A stretch of DNA of 64,000 nucleotides from Brevibacillus parabrevis (GCF_003710905.1 NZ_RHHV01000007.1:62001-126000), one strand, 5' to 3'. Counted from the first letter of the stretch, positions 53,637-62,554 are shown. Notes: generated by a model not told the origin, from the letters alone. Made by a program: numbers and translations.

Positions 53637-53652
53637 AATATTCATGAATATT
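53637..53652. promoter_or_regulatory. Perfect 16-bp palindrome AATATTCATGAATATT
   Basis: It is identical to its reverse complement and lies 91 bases upstream of the OppA-like start. Together with the repeat at 53565 and ATTCA at 53598-53603 and 53673-53678 it makes a cluster of half-sites, suggesting a regulated promoter. The regulator is not known. Confidence 0.45.
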
Positions 53653-53741
53653 CTGTTTTTAAAACCGGGAATAATTCATACAATTTGTCCTTGAATCAGC
53701 AGCAAGGCGGAAAGCGGCTGCTGTTGCAAGCGATTTGATCC

Positions 53742-53792
53742 TGAATAAAAAAACGCCGGCCGACACCAGAAGATTCCGGTGCAGCCAGCGTC
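53742..53792 (-). terminator. Terminator of DoxX gene (minus strand)
   Basis: On the minus strand GACGCTGGCTGCACC pairs with GGTGTCGGCCGGCGT (a few mismatches) and is followed by T7. Confidence 0.75.
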
Positions 53793-53832
53793 TTTTGCCT
53801 GCCGTATGCAGGATGATGAATGGAACGAGAGG

Positions 53833-54399
53833 CTAGTGCATGCCCACGTTACGCGACTTCGATCGTGTCCAAGGCGTGCCCAGGTACGACAAAGCCCAAC
53901 GGTCCAGACCGTACCAGCCAGCGACTTTCCAAGCGAGAACGAGCCATGTGGCAAAAACAAACAGCATCGGGTTGGTGCTGACTGTCCCTGCGAACAGGAA
54001 GCTGACGTTCATCAATCCGCCGAAGAAAGCGGCAATTCCGGTAAGCAAGCCGAGAATGAGTCCGAGACCAACCAGTACCTCGCCGTAAGCGACCATGAAA
54101 GCGAACAGCTTGGCATTTGGCAAAACGGCGCTTTCCAAAAACCAGCCGTACCAGGAGGTGACGTCTTTTCCTTCCGCTGCTTTCGCGAGCGAGCCTTTGA
54201 CGAAGCCCTCGATGGCAGCTCCAGCTTTGTCTCCTGTCCAGGAGTCGGTATGGATTTTTTTCCAGCCTGCTGTCAGCCAAGTGTAGCCGACATACACGCG
54301 GATGATCAGCCAGATCCATGCCGAACGGGTGCTGGTGAACAAAAATTGTGACACGGGATTTTCAGGAATGATGATTTCGTTGTTGCTTGGTGGACGCAT
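53833..54399 (-). CDS. DoxX/DoxD-family membrane protein
   Basis: 188 residues with four membrane helices, the pattern YVGYTWLTAGWKKI at the first helix, and AYGEVLVGLGLILGLLTG at the second. Related proteins are subunits of thiosulfate:quinone oxidoreductase or membrane redox proteins, but many DoxX proteins have no known function. The start has a good AAGGAGGGCAC. Monocistronic. The upstream region has two copies of ATGGATAT 14 bases apart (54428 and 54442). Confidence 0.83.
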   Translation of the reverse strand: MRPPSNNEIIIPENPVSQFLFTSTRSAWIWLIIRVYVGYTWLTAGWKKIHTDSWTGDKAGAAIEGFVKGSLAKAAEGKDVTSWYGWFLESAVLPNAKLFAFMVAYGEVLVGLGLILGLLTGIAAFFGGLMNVSFLFAGTVSTNPMLFVFATWLVLAWKVAGWYGLDRWALSYLGTPWTRSKSRNVGMH

Positions 54400-54640
54400 G
54401 TGTACGTGCCCTCCTTATAAAAATAGAATGGATATCCTGTGATGGATATTGATTCCAGGTGATTTTAACACAAGGAACGATTTGATGCAGTGGTTTAGGG
54501 CATAAGTTCATACGGTGTTCATTGACACTATTGGCACGATGTTAACCTTAGTTCGATTGTCATGTGTTCGGATGGACATAAAAAGCGCAAAAAGGTAAGA
54601 AGACATAGTTTTTGCAAAATAAAGTCATCGGGAAGAAATA
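54400..54640. other. Intergenic region between DoxX and chemoreceptor genes
   Basis: The gap between the two divergent start codons is 311 bases. It holds the direct repeat ATGGATAT (54428-54435, 54442-54449) with an embedded GGATATCC palindrome on the DoxX side, and the chemoreceptor promoter at 54641. No gene was seen in between; a short minus-strand frame at 54528-54737 lacks any ribosome site. Confidence 0.5.
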
Positions 54641-54669
54641 TTGACAAGTTAAGATATGGTAAATTATGT
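54641..54669 (+). promoter_or_regulatory. SigA-type promoter of second chemoreceptor
   Basis: A perfect TTGACA at 54641, a 17-base spacer and a weaker TTATGT at 54664. The start codon is 41 bases downstream. Confidence 0.5.
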
Positions 54670-54710
54670 TGAGTTTTGTTGAAAAATACGGAGACTATTG
54701 GAGCATACTT

Positions 54711-56777
54711 ATGAAACGAAATTTTGTGTCTTTTCAAATGAAACTCAGCGTTATGATCTCGCTGTTTACGATGCTGGTCGCGATTGTGCTGTCGCTGATC
54801 GACTATTCGCAGCTCAAGGCCACGATCCTTTCGGAAAAAGCGGTGCAGTATCAGCTAGTCGAGGATCGGATCATTCATGCCGTCAAAAACGTCGATCTCG
54901 TGTACGGCGTGTTCGAGCAAGACATGGAGGAGCGGATGAAGGGCGCACTGGAAAAGCTGGCGAAAAACTATCAGGCCAACTCGGCGCTTTCGGCGTGGGA
55001 CTATGCGGCTTTGCGCGAGCAGTACGGAATGGACTTTTTCGTCATTGATCGAAACATCAAAGTAGTGCAGTCCAGTGTCGCCTCTGACGTGGGGCTCGAT
55101 TTTAGCCAATCGGGAGCTTTCGCGGAGGTGTTGAAAAAACGAATCGACGGAAGCGAGTTTTCCGCCGACGGAATGGAAGTGTCCGTCAACAGCGGGCAGA
55201 TCAAAAAGTTCGCCTATCTCCCAACCGGCGATCACAAATATTTGCTGGAAGCGAGCATGAATTTGCAGGACAGCGACTTGTTCCAGACGTTCAACTTTCT
55301 CGATGTCTCGAAGGAGATCGCAGGCAAATACAGCATTGTGAAAGAAATCACCGTTTACTCGCACGATGGCTACGCGCTCGGCAAAAAAGGGGAGGACGGC
55401 AAAGCTTTGCGCATCGCGCAGCGGTTTGCGCCAACTTTTGAAGCGGCGTTCTCCACGCAGACGATCAAGGAATTTCACGAGAGTACGGGAGAGGACGACC
55501 AAACATACCGCTACATCCCATACAAGCTGGATGAGAGCGCCAACGACCTGAGCCGTTCCCGTGTAGTGGAAATCGTCTACAACAATACGGAGCGCAACGA
55601 AGTGCTCGCCAACAGTCTCCGGTCTGCGCTATTGAAAATGGCGGCAGCGGTGGCAGGAGCGCTGATCTTGTCGTTTGTGCTCAGCCGCTTGATTACCGGA
55701 CCGCTCGATCACATGCGCAAGATGATTGCGCAAACAGCCGAGTTCGACTTGCGCGAGCAGATCGTGGCGAAGGAGCAGGTGACGGAGGATGAGATCAGCC
55801 TGATGGCGAAGTCGATTTTGGTCATGCGCGAGCAATTGCGGGAAGTGGCGAGCAAGCTTGCGACCGTCTCTCATGTGGTAGCGGAAAATGCGCAAAGCGT
55901 GCAGCAATCCACAGTGGCCGTCAGCGAGCAATCGAGCGGAACGGCGGAGGCGACTGCTGTCTTGCTGTCGCATATGCAAGAGACAATGGCTTCGACGGAA
56001 GAAATGAACGCTACTCTTACTGATATTCAGCATGTCGTTCACGCAGTCACTTTGCGCACGACCGAAGCAGCGGCTACCTCTCAGGACGTAAGCCAGCGAG
56101 CCGATGTGTTGAAGGAAAATGCCGTTGCGGCGCAAGTATCGGCAGCCGAGTTGTATCAAAGCGTGAAGCAGCAAACGGAGCAGGCGATTGTGCAGTCGAC
56201 CGAATCGATGGGACAAATCAATTTGTTGGCAGAAGCGATTTTGCATATTTCCGAGCAGACGAATTTGCTCGCCTTGAACGCCGCGATTGAAGCGGCGCGT
56301 GCCGGGGAAAGCGGAAGAGGCTTCTCCGTCGTGGCTGATGAAATACGCAAGCTGGCGACACAGTCGTCTGCGGTCGTCATCGATATTCAGCGAATTATCG
56401 CCATCGTGCGCGAATCCGTGAACAATCTCGCAGAAAACTCTTCCAGCGTGCTGGAGTTTATCGACAGCAAAGTCCGCCCGGATTACGGCAAGCTGATTCA
56501 CATGTCAGAGCAATACAACAGCGACGCACATCATTTCAACACATTGCTGACGGATTTCAGCGCTTCGTTCGAAGAATTAAATTCGTCGATTGCCAGTGTG
56601 GTCGCGATTGTGGAGCAAGTGACAAGCTCCATGGGCCAAAGCGCATACAGCGTGGAAGCGATCACCGAGCAGGCGCAAATTATCGCGCACAACAACCAGA
56701 AAATCGCGACCATCTCCGAACGCAATGCGGAATTGACGCATTCGATGGAAGAGATCGTCCAGCGCTTTCGCCTGTAA
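54711..56777 (+). CDS. Methyl-accepting chemotaxis protein (dCACHE-like sensor)
   Basis: 688 residues from ATG 54711 with GGAG upstream; ATG 54666 has no ribosome site and lies on the -10 box. It has an N-terminal membrane helix (about 10-30), a long outer sensor (about 35-305) with strands typical of CACHE domains, a second helix (about 308-328), HAMP (about 330-382) and the signalling domain with tip [20 protein letters not shown]. No C-terminal tether. Unlike the receptor at 21060 it has a large sensor, so it probably binds small metabolites directly. Confidence 0.92.
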   Translation: MKRNFVSFQMKLSVMISLFTMLVAIVLSLIDYSQLKATILSEKAVQYQLVEDRIIHAVKNVDLVYGVFEQDMEERMKGALEKLAKNYQANSALSAWDYAALREQYGMDFFVIDRNIKVVQSSVASDVGLDFSQSGAFAEVLKKRIDGSEFSADGMEVSVNSGQIKKFAYLPTGDHKYLLEASMNLQDSDLFQTFNFLDVSKEIAGKYSIVKEITVYSHDGYALGKKGEDGKALRIAQRFAPTFEAAFSTQTIKEFHESTGEDDQTYRYIPYKLDESANDLSRSRVVEIVYNNTERNEVLANSLRSALLKMAAAVAGALILSFVLSRLITGPLDHMRKMIAQTAEFDLREQIVAKEQVTEDEISLMAKSILVMREQLREVASKLATVSHVVAENAQSVQQSTVAVSEQSSGTAEATAVLLSHMQETMASTEEMNATLTDIQHVVHAVTLRTTEAAATSQDVSQRADVLKENAVAAQVSAAELYQSVKQQTEQAIVQSTESMGQINLLAEAILHISEQTNLLALNAAIEAARAGESGRGFSVVADEIRKLATQSSAVVIDIQRIIAIVRESVNNLAENSSSVLEFIDSKVRPDYGKLIHMSEQYNSDAHHFNTLLTDFSASFEELNSSIASVVAIVEQVTSSMGQSAYSVEAITEQAQIIAHNNQKIATISERNAELTHSMEEIVQRFRL

Positions 56778-56801
56778 GTGAACAAAGTCATGAGCGTGAA
56801 C

Positions 56802-56834
56802 ATGCCCCCTTCGTACCGAGAGCGAAGGGGGCAT
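56802..56834. terminator. Bidirectional terminator, 12-bp perfect stem
   Basis: ATGCCCCCTTCG pairs with CGAAGGGGGCAT around TACCGAGAG. It is shared by the chemoreceptor and the convergent ECF41 sigma gene. Confidence 0.8.
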
Positions 56835-56844
56835 TGCTTTGCCT

Positions 56845-57744
56845 TTACAGGACAGCTTTCAGTTTATCCGGGTTGCGAACGAAGTACAGGCGGTGAATTT
56901 TTTCTGCCTTGCTGTGCAGGAAAACGACTGTATCTACTGCGTCATTTTGCCGGATGACGAGTGCCGTTTGGCCGTTCAGCGAAGCAAGCCCTACTTCGTA
57001 CGGAGAGCCTTGTGCGGCGAAGCGCATCAAGCCAAGCAAGAACTCCGCGACACGTTTGCCAGACACGACCGGACGTATGGCAGCGAATACTTTTCCACCG
57101 CCATCCGAGAGCAGTTCAGCATCTGCGGACAAGAGCGTGAGTAAAGCGTTGACATTGCCGTGTTCCAGCGCATGCAGAAAACGGCCGATCCATTCTTCGC
57201 CGATTTCTTTTTCGTGCGCGTGAAGCTGTTCGTCTGCATCCAAACCGAGCTTGGCTTTGCAGCGGCTGATGATTTTCCGGCAATTGGCCTGGCTTTTTCC
57301 GACAAGCTGGGCAATCTCGTCGTAGTCGAAGGCAAAAGCTTCGCGCAGGACGAAGACCGCACGCTCGACCGGAGACAAGCGTTCGAGCAGCACGAGCATG
57401 GCGTACGACAACAAATCTTTGGTGATGACCGATTCGTAGCTGTCCGCTCCGGGAGTAGGGATCGGTTCGGGCAGCCATGGCCCCGTGTACAGCTCCCGCC
57501 TGTGGCGTGCCGATTTCAACAGATCGAGGCAGCGGTTTGTCGTCATTTTGCACAGGTAGGCTTTTGGCTCTGCGATTTGTTCCAGCTCGACATCGTACGC
57601 TTTCAAAAAGACATCCTGTACGATATCTTCCGCATCTGTGGCCGAGCCTGTGAGCTGGTAGGCGAGACGAAACAGCAATCCTTTGTATTGCTGATAAAGG
57701 GTCTCCATCGCATGTTCACTTCCTCTGGCGTCTAGTGTCAGCAT
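56845..57744 (-). CDS. ECF41-group sigma factor with fused SnoaL-like domain
   Basis: 299 residues. Sigma region 2 (about 12-80, with DAEDIVQDVFLKAYD), then the linker motif WLPEP near residue 90, region 4 (about 115-165, with AFDYDEIAQLVGKSQANCRK) and a C-terminal SnoaL-like domain (about 180-299) with DGGGK near residue 214. WLPEP and DGGGK are the hallmark motifs of ECF41, whose C-terminal domain replaces an anti-sigma factor. AAGGA precedes ATG 57744; ATG 57708 is an alternative. It follows the oxidoreductase gene after 10 bases on the same strand. Confidence 0.93.
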   Translation of the reverse strand: MLTLDARGSEHAMETLYQQYKGLLFRLAYQLTGSATDAEDIVQDVFLKAYDVELEQIAEPKAYLCKMTTNRCLDLLKSARHRRELYTGPWLPEPIPTPGADSYESVITKDLLSYAMLVLLERLSPVERAVFVLREAFAFDYDEIAQLVGKSQANCRKIISRCKAKLGLDADEQLHAHEKEIGEEWIGRFLHALEHGNVNALLTLLSADAELLSDGGGKVFAAIRPVVSGKRVAEFLLGLMRFAAQGSPYEVGLASLNGQTALVIRQNDAVDTVVFLHSKAEKIHRLYFVRNPDKLKAVL

Positions 57745-57754
57745 CGTTTTTTCC

Positions 57755-58927
57755 TTATTTTATCATGCTGGCAATATTCCACGTGAACTGACGCAGCTTC
57801 CAGCCCAATTTCCCTGTCAAAATGATGTCCACGCCCCATTGGCGCGTCCAGACGATCGCCCGCTCCGGCCCCAATCCGACGCAGTAGAAATCCATGCAAC
57901 TTTTATGAACGGGAGACTGCGTTCCATCCAGATCAGCGAGGATAATTTTGCTCAACCGGGCGGCTTGCCTGCTCGCTTCCTTGCACGTCATCCGGTCCGC
58001 CTGGCCGCTTGCCGGGTCGACGATGCGAGCGCAATCGCCAATGCTGTAGACGAAAGGGGCGCCAGCGACCCGATACGATTCATCCACGACAAGCTGGCCG
58101 TGTGTGGTGAGCGGCAACCCCATCTGGCGCAGCGCCGGGTTCGGCAGCAGACCGAGCGCCCAGATGCACAGACCGACAGCAAGCGTGCGGCCCGTGGACA
58201 GACTCAGCTTGCCGTCCTGCTCGCGAATGGCTTTTGTCCCGTGCAAAACCGTGACTCCGCCGTCCAGCAAAGCTTGTTCCAGCTTGCGCGCCATTTTCAC
58301 AGGTCCTTCCGTGAAGAGGCGATTTTGCGCATTGAGCAAGTAGACAGTGACTTCATGGGGAGCGATGCCGAGGTGTTGCGCTTCCTGCCGCATGGAAAAA
58401 GCAAGCTCGGAAGCTGTCTCGATGCCGCTGATGCCCGCTCCTGCGACAGCGATTGTCAAAAGCCGCTGTCTTTCTTCGGGGCGCTTTTCCAAAACGGCCA
58501 GCCGCATATTTTGCTGCCAGGTGTTGCGAATCGTCTCGGCGGCTGCCACATCAGACAAGGCGATTCCGCCCTGCTCCGGCTCTGCTCGGCGGGCGACGCT
58601 GCCTACCGCGAGGACGAGCACGTCATACGCAAGCGACAGTTCTTTTCCGCCTTTATCTACATAATGGATCATCTTGGCGCTTCCCTGGACAGAAACGACC
58701 GTACCTTGCAAAAATTCAACGCCTGCGGGGAAGATGGTTTTCAACGGGATGGCAATATCGGTTTGGGAGACAGCTGGCTTGAACAGCAAAACTTTGCGCA
58801 GATGGTAAGGCTCCTTGTCGATCAGGACGATGTGTGCAGGACGTCCTTTCCATGTGTCCTGGATTGCTTTAACGGCATTGATTCCGGCATAGCCGCCACC
58901 GACTACGACTACAGTCATTTCTTTCAT
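57755..58927 (-). CDS. NDH-2-like FAD/NAD(P)H oxidoreductase (ECF41 partner gene)
   Basis: 390 residues: an FAD-binding start VVVVGGGYAGINAVKAIQ, a central NAD(P) site IAVAGAGISGIETASEL, the FAD ribityl motif YSIGDCARI and a C-terminal part without an obvious membrane anchor. It is similar to single-subunit NADH:quinone oxidoreductases and AIF-like enzymes. ECF41 genes are typically paired with a carboxymuconolactone decarboxylase, oxidoreductase or epimerase (COE) gene, which this would be. The upstream region carries an ECF41-like promoter. Confidence 0.9.
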   Translation of the reverse strand: MKEMTVVVVGGGYAGINAVKAIQDTWKGRPAHIVLIDKEPYHLRKVLLFKPAVSQTDIAIPLKTIFPAGVEFLQGTVVSVQGSAKMIHYVDKGGKELSLAYDVLVLAVGSVARRAEPEQGGIALSDVAAAETIRNTWQQNMRLAVLEKRPEERQRLLTIAVAGAGISGIETASELAFSMRQEAQHLGIAPHEVTVYLLNAQNRLFTEGPVKMARKLEQALLDGGVTVLHGTKAIREQDGKLSLSTGRTLAVGLCIWALGLLPNPALRQMGLPLTTHGQLVVDESYRVAGAPFVYSIGDCARIVDPASGQADRMTCKEASRQAARLSKIILADLDGTQSPVHKSCMDFYCVGLGPERAIVWTRQWGVDIILTGKLGWKLRQFTWNIASMIK

Positions 58928-58960
58928 GGAGATCAGCTCCTCGCTGCGATTTGACCATAT

Positions 58961-58987
58961 AACGAGGCGGGGTCAATTTTTGTGACG
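58961..58987 (-). promoter_or_regulatory. Candidate ECF41-dependent promoter
   Basis: On the minus strand: CGTCACA (58987-58981), exactly 16 bases, then CGTT (58964-58961). The published ECF41 consensus is TGTCACA-N16-CGTC, so the match is 6 of 7 and 3 of 4 with the correct spacing. It lies 33 bases before the oxidoreductase start. Confidence 0.65.
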
Positions 58988-59152
58988 CAGCAATCAGAAG
59001 TTTTTTTCGGAAAAGGGCGATTCGGCGAAAAAGTTTGTGCTTCAAACAAGTTTTGATAGAATGAAAGAGTCGTGGAAAGGATTTCCTGACTTTCTAGCGA
59101 GGAGCCTTTTGGCGAACAGAGAGACAGCGATGTTTTTGGGAGGATGGAAAGA

Positions 59153-59893
59153 ATGGCATACAAGGTGTATACACAAGCAGAACGTCCTGATTTGAACGAT
59201 CAGATGGCCGAAGTGCTCGCTGCCAGCTGGTCTACCTTCATGCTGCATGACGAAGTGGCCGACCAGCACTACGATCGGCTGGAAGAGTGGTTTGCTTCTT
59301 TTCAATATTTGTTGACCGATGAAAACGACAAGGTAATGGCCGTGGGCAACTCGATTCCTTTTTACTGGGACGGCACGCTGGAAGGAATGCCGAAGGGCTG
59401 GGGAGACGTCTTCCTGCGCGGGATTGAAGGACACGCCCAAGGCCAGAAGCCAAACACATTGTCGGCGCTTTCGATTTCAATCGACCCTGCGCATCGCGGT
59501 CTTGGACTGAGTCGTCACATGGTGGCGGCGATGAAAGACATTGCGAAGCAAAACGGGCTGGAATATATGGTGGCGCCTGTTCGCCCATCGCTCAAGCACA
59601 AGTATCCGTTGACCCCGATGGAAAACTACATCGAATGGAAGACGGAAGAGGGCGCTCCTTTTGATCCGTGGGTTCGCACGCATTGGAAGATGGGGGCGAA
59701 AATCATGAAAGTGGCGTCGGAATCCATGTCGATCGTGGGAAGCATTGCCAACTGGGAGGAATGGACAGGCTTGAAGTTCCCTGAGTCCGGCACGTATATC
59801 ATTCCGGACGCGCTTGTCCCTGTGCGGATGGATGTGGAGAAAAACGAGGCCAAGTACGTAGAGCCGAATATTTGGATGCAGCATTTTCTGTAA
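59153..59893 (+). CDS. GNAT-family acetyltransferase-like protein
   Basis: 246 residues; ATG 59153 has GGGAGG at a proper distance, whereas ATG 59144 directly touches it. The acetyl-CoA binding segment is SISIDPAHRGLGLSRHMVAAM (split; the R-x-x-G-x-G/L core at about 122-127). The flanks (DPWVRTHWKMGAKIMKVA) are longer than in a minimal GNAT domain. Single gene. Substrate unknown. Confidence 0.8.
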   Translation: MAYKVYTQAERPDLNDQMAEVLAASWSTFMLHDEVADQHYDRLEEWFASFQYLLTDENDKVMAVGNSIPFYWDGTLEGMPKGWGDVFLRGIEGHAQGQKPNTLSALSISIDPAHRGLGLSRHMVAAMKDIAKQNGLEYMVAPVRPSLKHKYPLTPMENYIEWKTEEGAPFDPWVRTHWKMGAKIMKVASESMSIVGSIANWEEWTGLKFPESGTYIIPDALVPVRMDVEKNEAKYVEPNIWMQHFL

Positions 59894-59947
59894 GCGCGCA
59901 CAGGCTGTTGCATTGCGAGGAATTGCCAGATCAGATTTGTGTAAAGG

Positions 59948-59977
59948 AGAGCCGCTTTGTCGAGGCTCTTCTTTTTT
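59948..59977 (+). terminator. Rho-independent terminator
   Basis: AGAGCC and GGCTCT pair around a 10-base loop and are followed by TCTTTTTT. Confidence 0.72.
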
Positions 59978-60055
59978 GGGTACTTTTTGGCTCCGGACTT
60001 GCGCCTTTTGGTATTTTGTCGTGTTTGTTCTATATATTTTTTATTTTACGCCAAA

Positions 60056-60092
60056 GGAATATATTCCCATTTTTCTAGTCGTGTTATATTAT
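60056..60092 (+). promoter_or_regulatory. Promoter and 12-bp palindrome before XRE-TPR regulator
   Basis: A perfect palindrome GGAATATATTCC (60056-60067) overlaps a possible -35 TTCCCA (60064-60069), with a 17-base spacer to TATTAT (60087-60092). The layout suggests autoregulation by the dimeric regulator encoded just downstream. Confidence 0.45.
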
Positions 60093-60131
60093 AAAAAATA
60101 TAAAAGATAAAAATTTTTTAGGGGGATCTCA

Positions 60132-61391
60132 ATGCTCACCGAAGAAATTGGAGAATTGCTCCTTGCCTATCGACAGCGGGAAAATATATCGTTAAGCGAG
60201 CTTGCAGAACGAACGGGTATTAGCAAAACAGCACTTTCCAGAATGGAGTCAGGAGCAACCAAGCGGCCAGGTTTTTCCCAGTGGAAGAAGATCGCAAGTG
60301 CTCTGAAAATTCCGTATGTCGATGTTATCTCCGTCTATTTAAGTACAACCGAAAGACCTGCATCGATTCAGTTGTTGTTGAACGAAGCTATTTCGCTTAA
60401 CAGCCAGGCTCTCGTGCGCAAAGCGGCTCAGAAGCTGCTCGACACACCGAAAATGGATACTTTTCTTGCGCTGGACTACCTTCATCAACTGGCAAAAGAA
60501 ACAGAGGACTCATCGACTAAATTGGCCTTGCATGAGGTGATGATCGAGTTTACGAGAAAACGCGGCATCCCTTTCTATCTGGCGAAGAATCTCTACGCGC
60601 GTTATTTGCTCGAACGGGATGATTTTTCCCGCTTTGAAGAAACTTTTCAGCGAGGAATGGAATTGTTGCACTATATCGACCTGCTGCAACCGTTAGAGCG
60701 CATCGACTACTATTACCGGATGGGCGTCCACGCTTATATTTTGGATTATTACAGCGAAAGCATTGAACTGTGCGGAAAGGCGTTGATGGAAGACAGGACA
60801 AACGACAGCAGGCAAAAAGCTTCAGCGTTAATCTCTGTCGTGAACGCTTATTTGCGCCTTGGATATTTGATTTTGGCTGAGCAATATTTGGAATTATACG
60901 AAAAAAGTGAATATGCGGATTTCCGAAAGAAGCATTTGCGGGCGCTGCTGCATGCGAAAAAAGGAGAATACGACCAAGCGATTGCGCTGTATAACGAGTG
61001 CTTGCATGAAGCAAAGCCGTCTGAGCGCATTACGATTGCCAGCGATCTATTGGACGTATACTTCGAAACGGAACAAAATGGTGCGATTCAAGAGCTGATC
61101 GCTACTGAAGACACCTTTTTGTCGGTGGACACCCATCCTAACCGAATTAAACATGCAGCCAGATACTTTAAACGAAAAGGCATTTGCTTGATCTCAATGG
61201 AGCTGGAGGAGGAAGGGATCGACAGTCTCACACAAAGTATTGCATTTTATCGACAAATTGGAGCGGCGGCAAAGATGGTTGAGGGATTTGAGACGATTTT
61301 TAAGTACCATCTAGCAAATAGAAAGGATGTATCTTTCGAGACCGTGGAAAATATCGCGGAAATTTTCCGTGCTAGTTTAGTAAAAGAATAG
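60132..61391 (+). CDS. XRE-TPR regulator of RRNPP type (candidate peptide receptor)
   Basis: 419 residues, ATG after TTTTTTAGGGGGATCTCA. The N-terminal XRE helix-turn-helix (about 8-62) has ISLSELAERTGISKTALSRM. The rest (about 85-415) is a continuous array of helical TPR-like repeats, for example LRALLHAKKGEYDQAIALYN. Length and architecture match NprR, PlcR and related quorum-sensing regulators that bind short re-imported peptides in the TPR groove. The gene is followed after 14 bases by a 43-codon gene for an exported peptide, the usual receptor-pheromone arrangement. Which genes it controls is not visible from sequence. Confidence 0.88.
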   Translation: MLTEEIGELLLAYRQRENISLSELAERTGISKTALSRMESGATKRPGFSQWKKIASALKIPYVDVISVYLSTTERPASIQLLLNEAISLNSQALVRKAAQKLLDTPKMDTFLALDYLHQLAKETEDSSTKLALHEVMIEFTRKRGIPFYLAKNLYARYLLERDDFSRFEETFQRGMELLHYIDLLQPLERIDYYYRMGVHAYILDYYSESIELCGKALMEDRTNDSRQKASALISVVNAYLRLGYLILAEQYLELYEKSEYADFRKKHLRALLHAKKGEYDQAIALYNECLHEAKPSERITIASDLLDVYFETEQNGAIQELIATEDTFLSVDTHPNRIKHAARYFKRKGICLISMELEEEGIDSLTQSIAFYRQIGAAAKMVEGFETIFKYHLANRKDVSFETVENIAEIFRASLVKE

Positions 61392-61405
61392 GGAGGTAGA
61401 GTGCC

Positions 61406-61537
61406 ATGAAAAAATGGTTGCCTGGATTCGCTGCTTTCATTTTTCTCTTCACCATTACCCAAATACAATACATGCCGCAGCATGCTGATCCTGATTGGGT
61501 GAAATTTGTCATCACATTCGCGGACCCCGATTGGTAA
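61406..61537 (+). CDS. Candidate pro-pheromone with tandem ADPDW (43 aa)
   Basis: ATG 61406 follows GGGAGGTAGAGTGCC, and the TAA ends at 61537. The product starts MKKWLPGFAAFIFLFTITQI, a Lys-Lys plus hydrophobic export signal, and its C-terminal half is HADPDWVKFVITFADPDW. ADPDW occurs twice, 7 residues apart, the second at the exact C-terminus. The two copies use different codons (GCTGATCCTGATTGG and GCGGACCCCGATTGG), so they are kept at protein level. Size, signal, C-terminal motif and position match Phr/NprX/PapR-type signal peptides. The mature peptide is inferred. Confidence 0.8.
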   Translation: MKKWLPGFAAFIFLFTITQIQYMPQHADPDWVKFVITFADPDW

Positions 61538-61602
61538 AAATAACTGTTTGCCAAGCGCTGCAAAAGCCTCTTTTTTCAGAAACAAACAAAGAAACAGCCG
61601 AA

Positions 61603-61640
61603 AAAAACGAGCCGTAGAATCACTTCTATGACTCGTTTTT
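61603..61640. terminator. Terminator after peptide gene (bidirectional)
   Basis: AAAAACGAG and CTCGTTTTT pair, with TAGAA/TTCTA pairing inside and T5 after. On the minus strand it serves the DDAH-like gene. Confidence 0.78.
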
Positions 61641-61678
61641 CATTTGGAGAAACCAGTTTCCGAACGGTTGCGAGAAAA

Positions 61679-62554
61679 CTACACCCGCTCAACCGGAGAA
61701 GTCAGGCAAGTAGGGCCGCCCGTGCCTTTATACGAGATTTCATGACCCTCGTACTCGTACACCGTAGCGCCCGCTTTTTGCAGCAGCTCTTTTGTGATCG
61801 GATTGCCCGCTACGACCATGCACAGGCGAGGGGCGAGCGCGAGGACGTTGCTGCCCAGGTTATCGTATTCGTTGTCGGGAACTTCAATCAGTTCAATGCC
61901 TCTGTCGATGAGCAGCTGACGGAAGAAAACAGGCATCAGCTTGGAATAGACGACGGCGAGATCGTGGTCAACCATGCTGATAATCGACATCAGGTGCAGG
62001 CACTCCGCCGGGCCGCGGTCGTATGGCAGCGGAACGACGATGATTTCTTCCGTGAAATCTTTGACCATCTCCGTAATTTGCGCGATCGCCGCCTGGTTGG
62101 TGCGGAAGCCTAGCCCGATGGCGAGCGTTTTTTCGTCCAGCCAGACGAGGTCGCCACCGTCGGAGCGGGCATCGCCTGTCAACTGTCCGAGAATCGGAAT
62201 GTTGTTTGCTTGCAAAAAGTCTTTGTATACTTCTGCTTCACCCTGGCGCAGCTCTTTGCCGGATTTGAGGATGATCGCCCCTTTGGACGTGAACTTCACC
62301 GGATCATGGGCGTAGATGGAATCGAGTCCGGTTTTGTCCGATTGCGGGAGATGCAGGACGTTTTCCACATGCTCTTGCAAAATGGCTTCGAACTTCTCGT
62401 ACTCGTGCAAAGCTTTGTCCCAATCAGGACGGTCTGTATAGTTAAAGGTTTTCCACGATTCTTCGAGGTGGGCCTGGCTGATAAAAGCTTCACGGGGATG
62501 CTTGATGATGACTGTCTTCATCTTTTTGACCATGGATTGGCTGCCTTGGAACAT
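61679..62554 (-). CDS. Dimethylarginine dimethylaminohydrolase-like (amidinotransferase superfamily)
   Basis: 291 residues, ATG after AAAGGGAGGCAACT. It has the guanidino-group-modifying fold with SDGGDLVWLD, the catalytic His region PAECLHLMSIISMVDHDLA and the catalytic Cys283 in GGPTCLTSPVER near the C-terminus. Members hydrolyse methylated arginines to citrulline or arginine to citrulline and ammonia. It is divergent from an IclR regulator with a shared operator-like repeat, so inducible use of an arginine-like substrate is likely. Which substrate cannot be told from sequence. Confidence 0.87.
   Translation of the reverse strand: MFQGSQSMVKKMKTVIIKHPREAFISQAHLEESWKTFNYTDRPDWDKALHEYEKFEAILQEHVENVLHLPQSDKTGLDSIYAHDPVKFTSKGAIILKSGKELRQGEAEVYKDFLQANNIPILGQLTGDARSDGGDLVWLDEKTLAIGLGFRTNQAAIAQITEMVKDFTEEIIVVPLPYDRGPAECLHLMSIISMVDHDLAVVYSKLMPVFFRQLLIDRGIELIEVPDNEYDNLGSNVLALAPRLCMVVAGNPITKELLQKAGATVYEYEGHEISYKGTGGPTCLTSPVERV

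Noticed and set aside
54528..54737. 69-codon minus-strand frame in front of the chemoreceptor
   Set aside because: No ribosome site; overlaps the chemoreceptor promoter and start.
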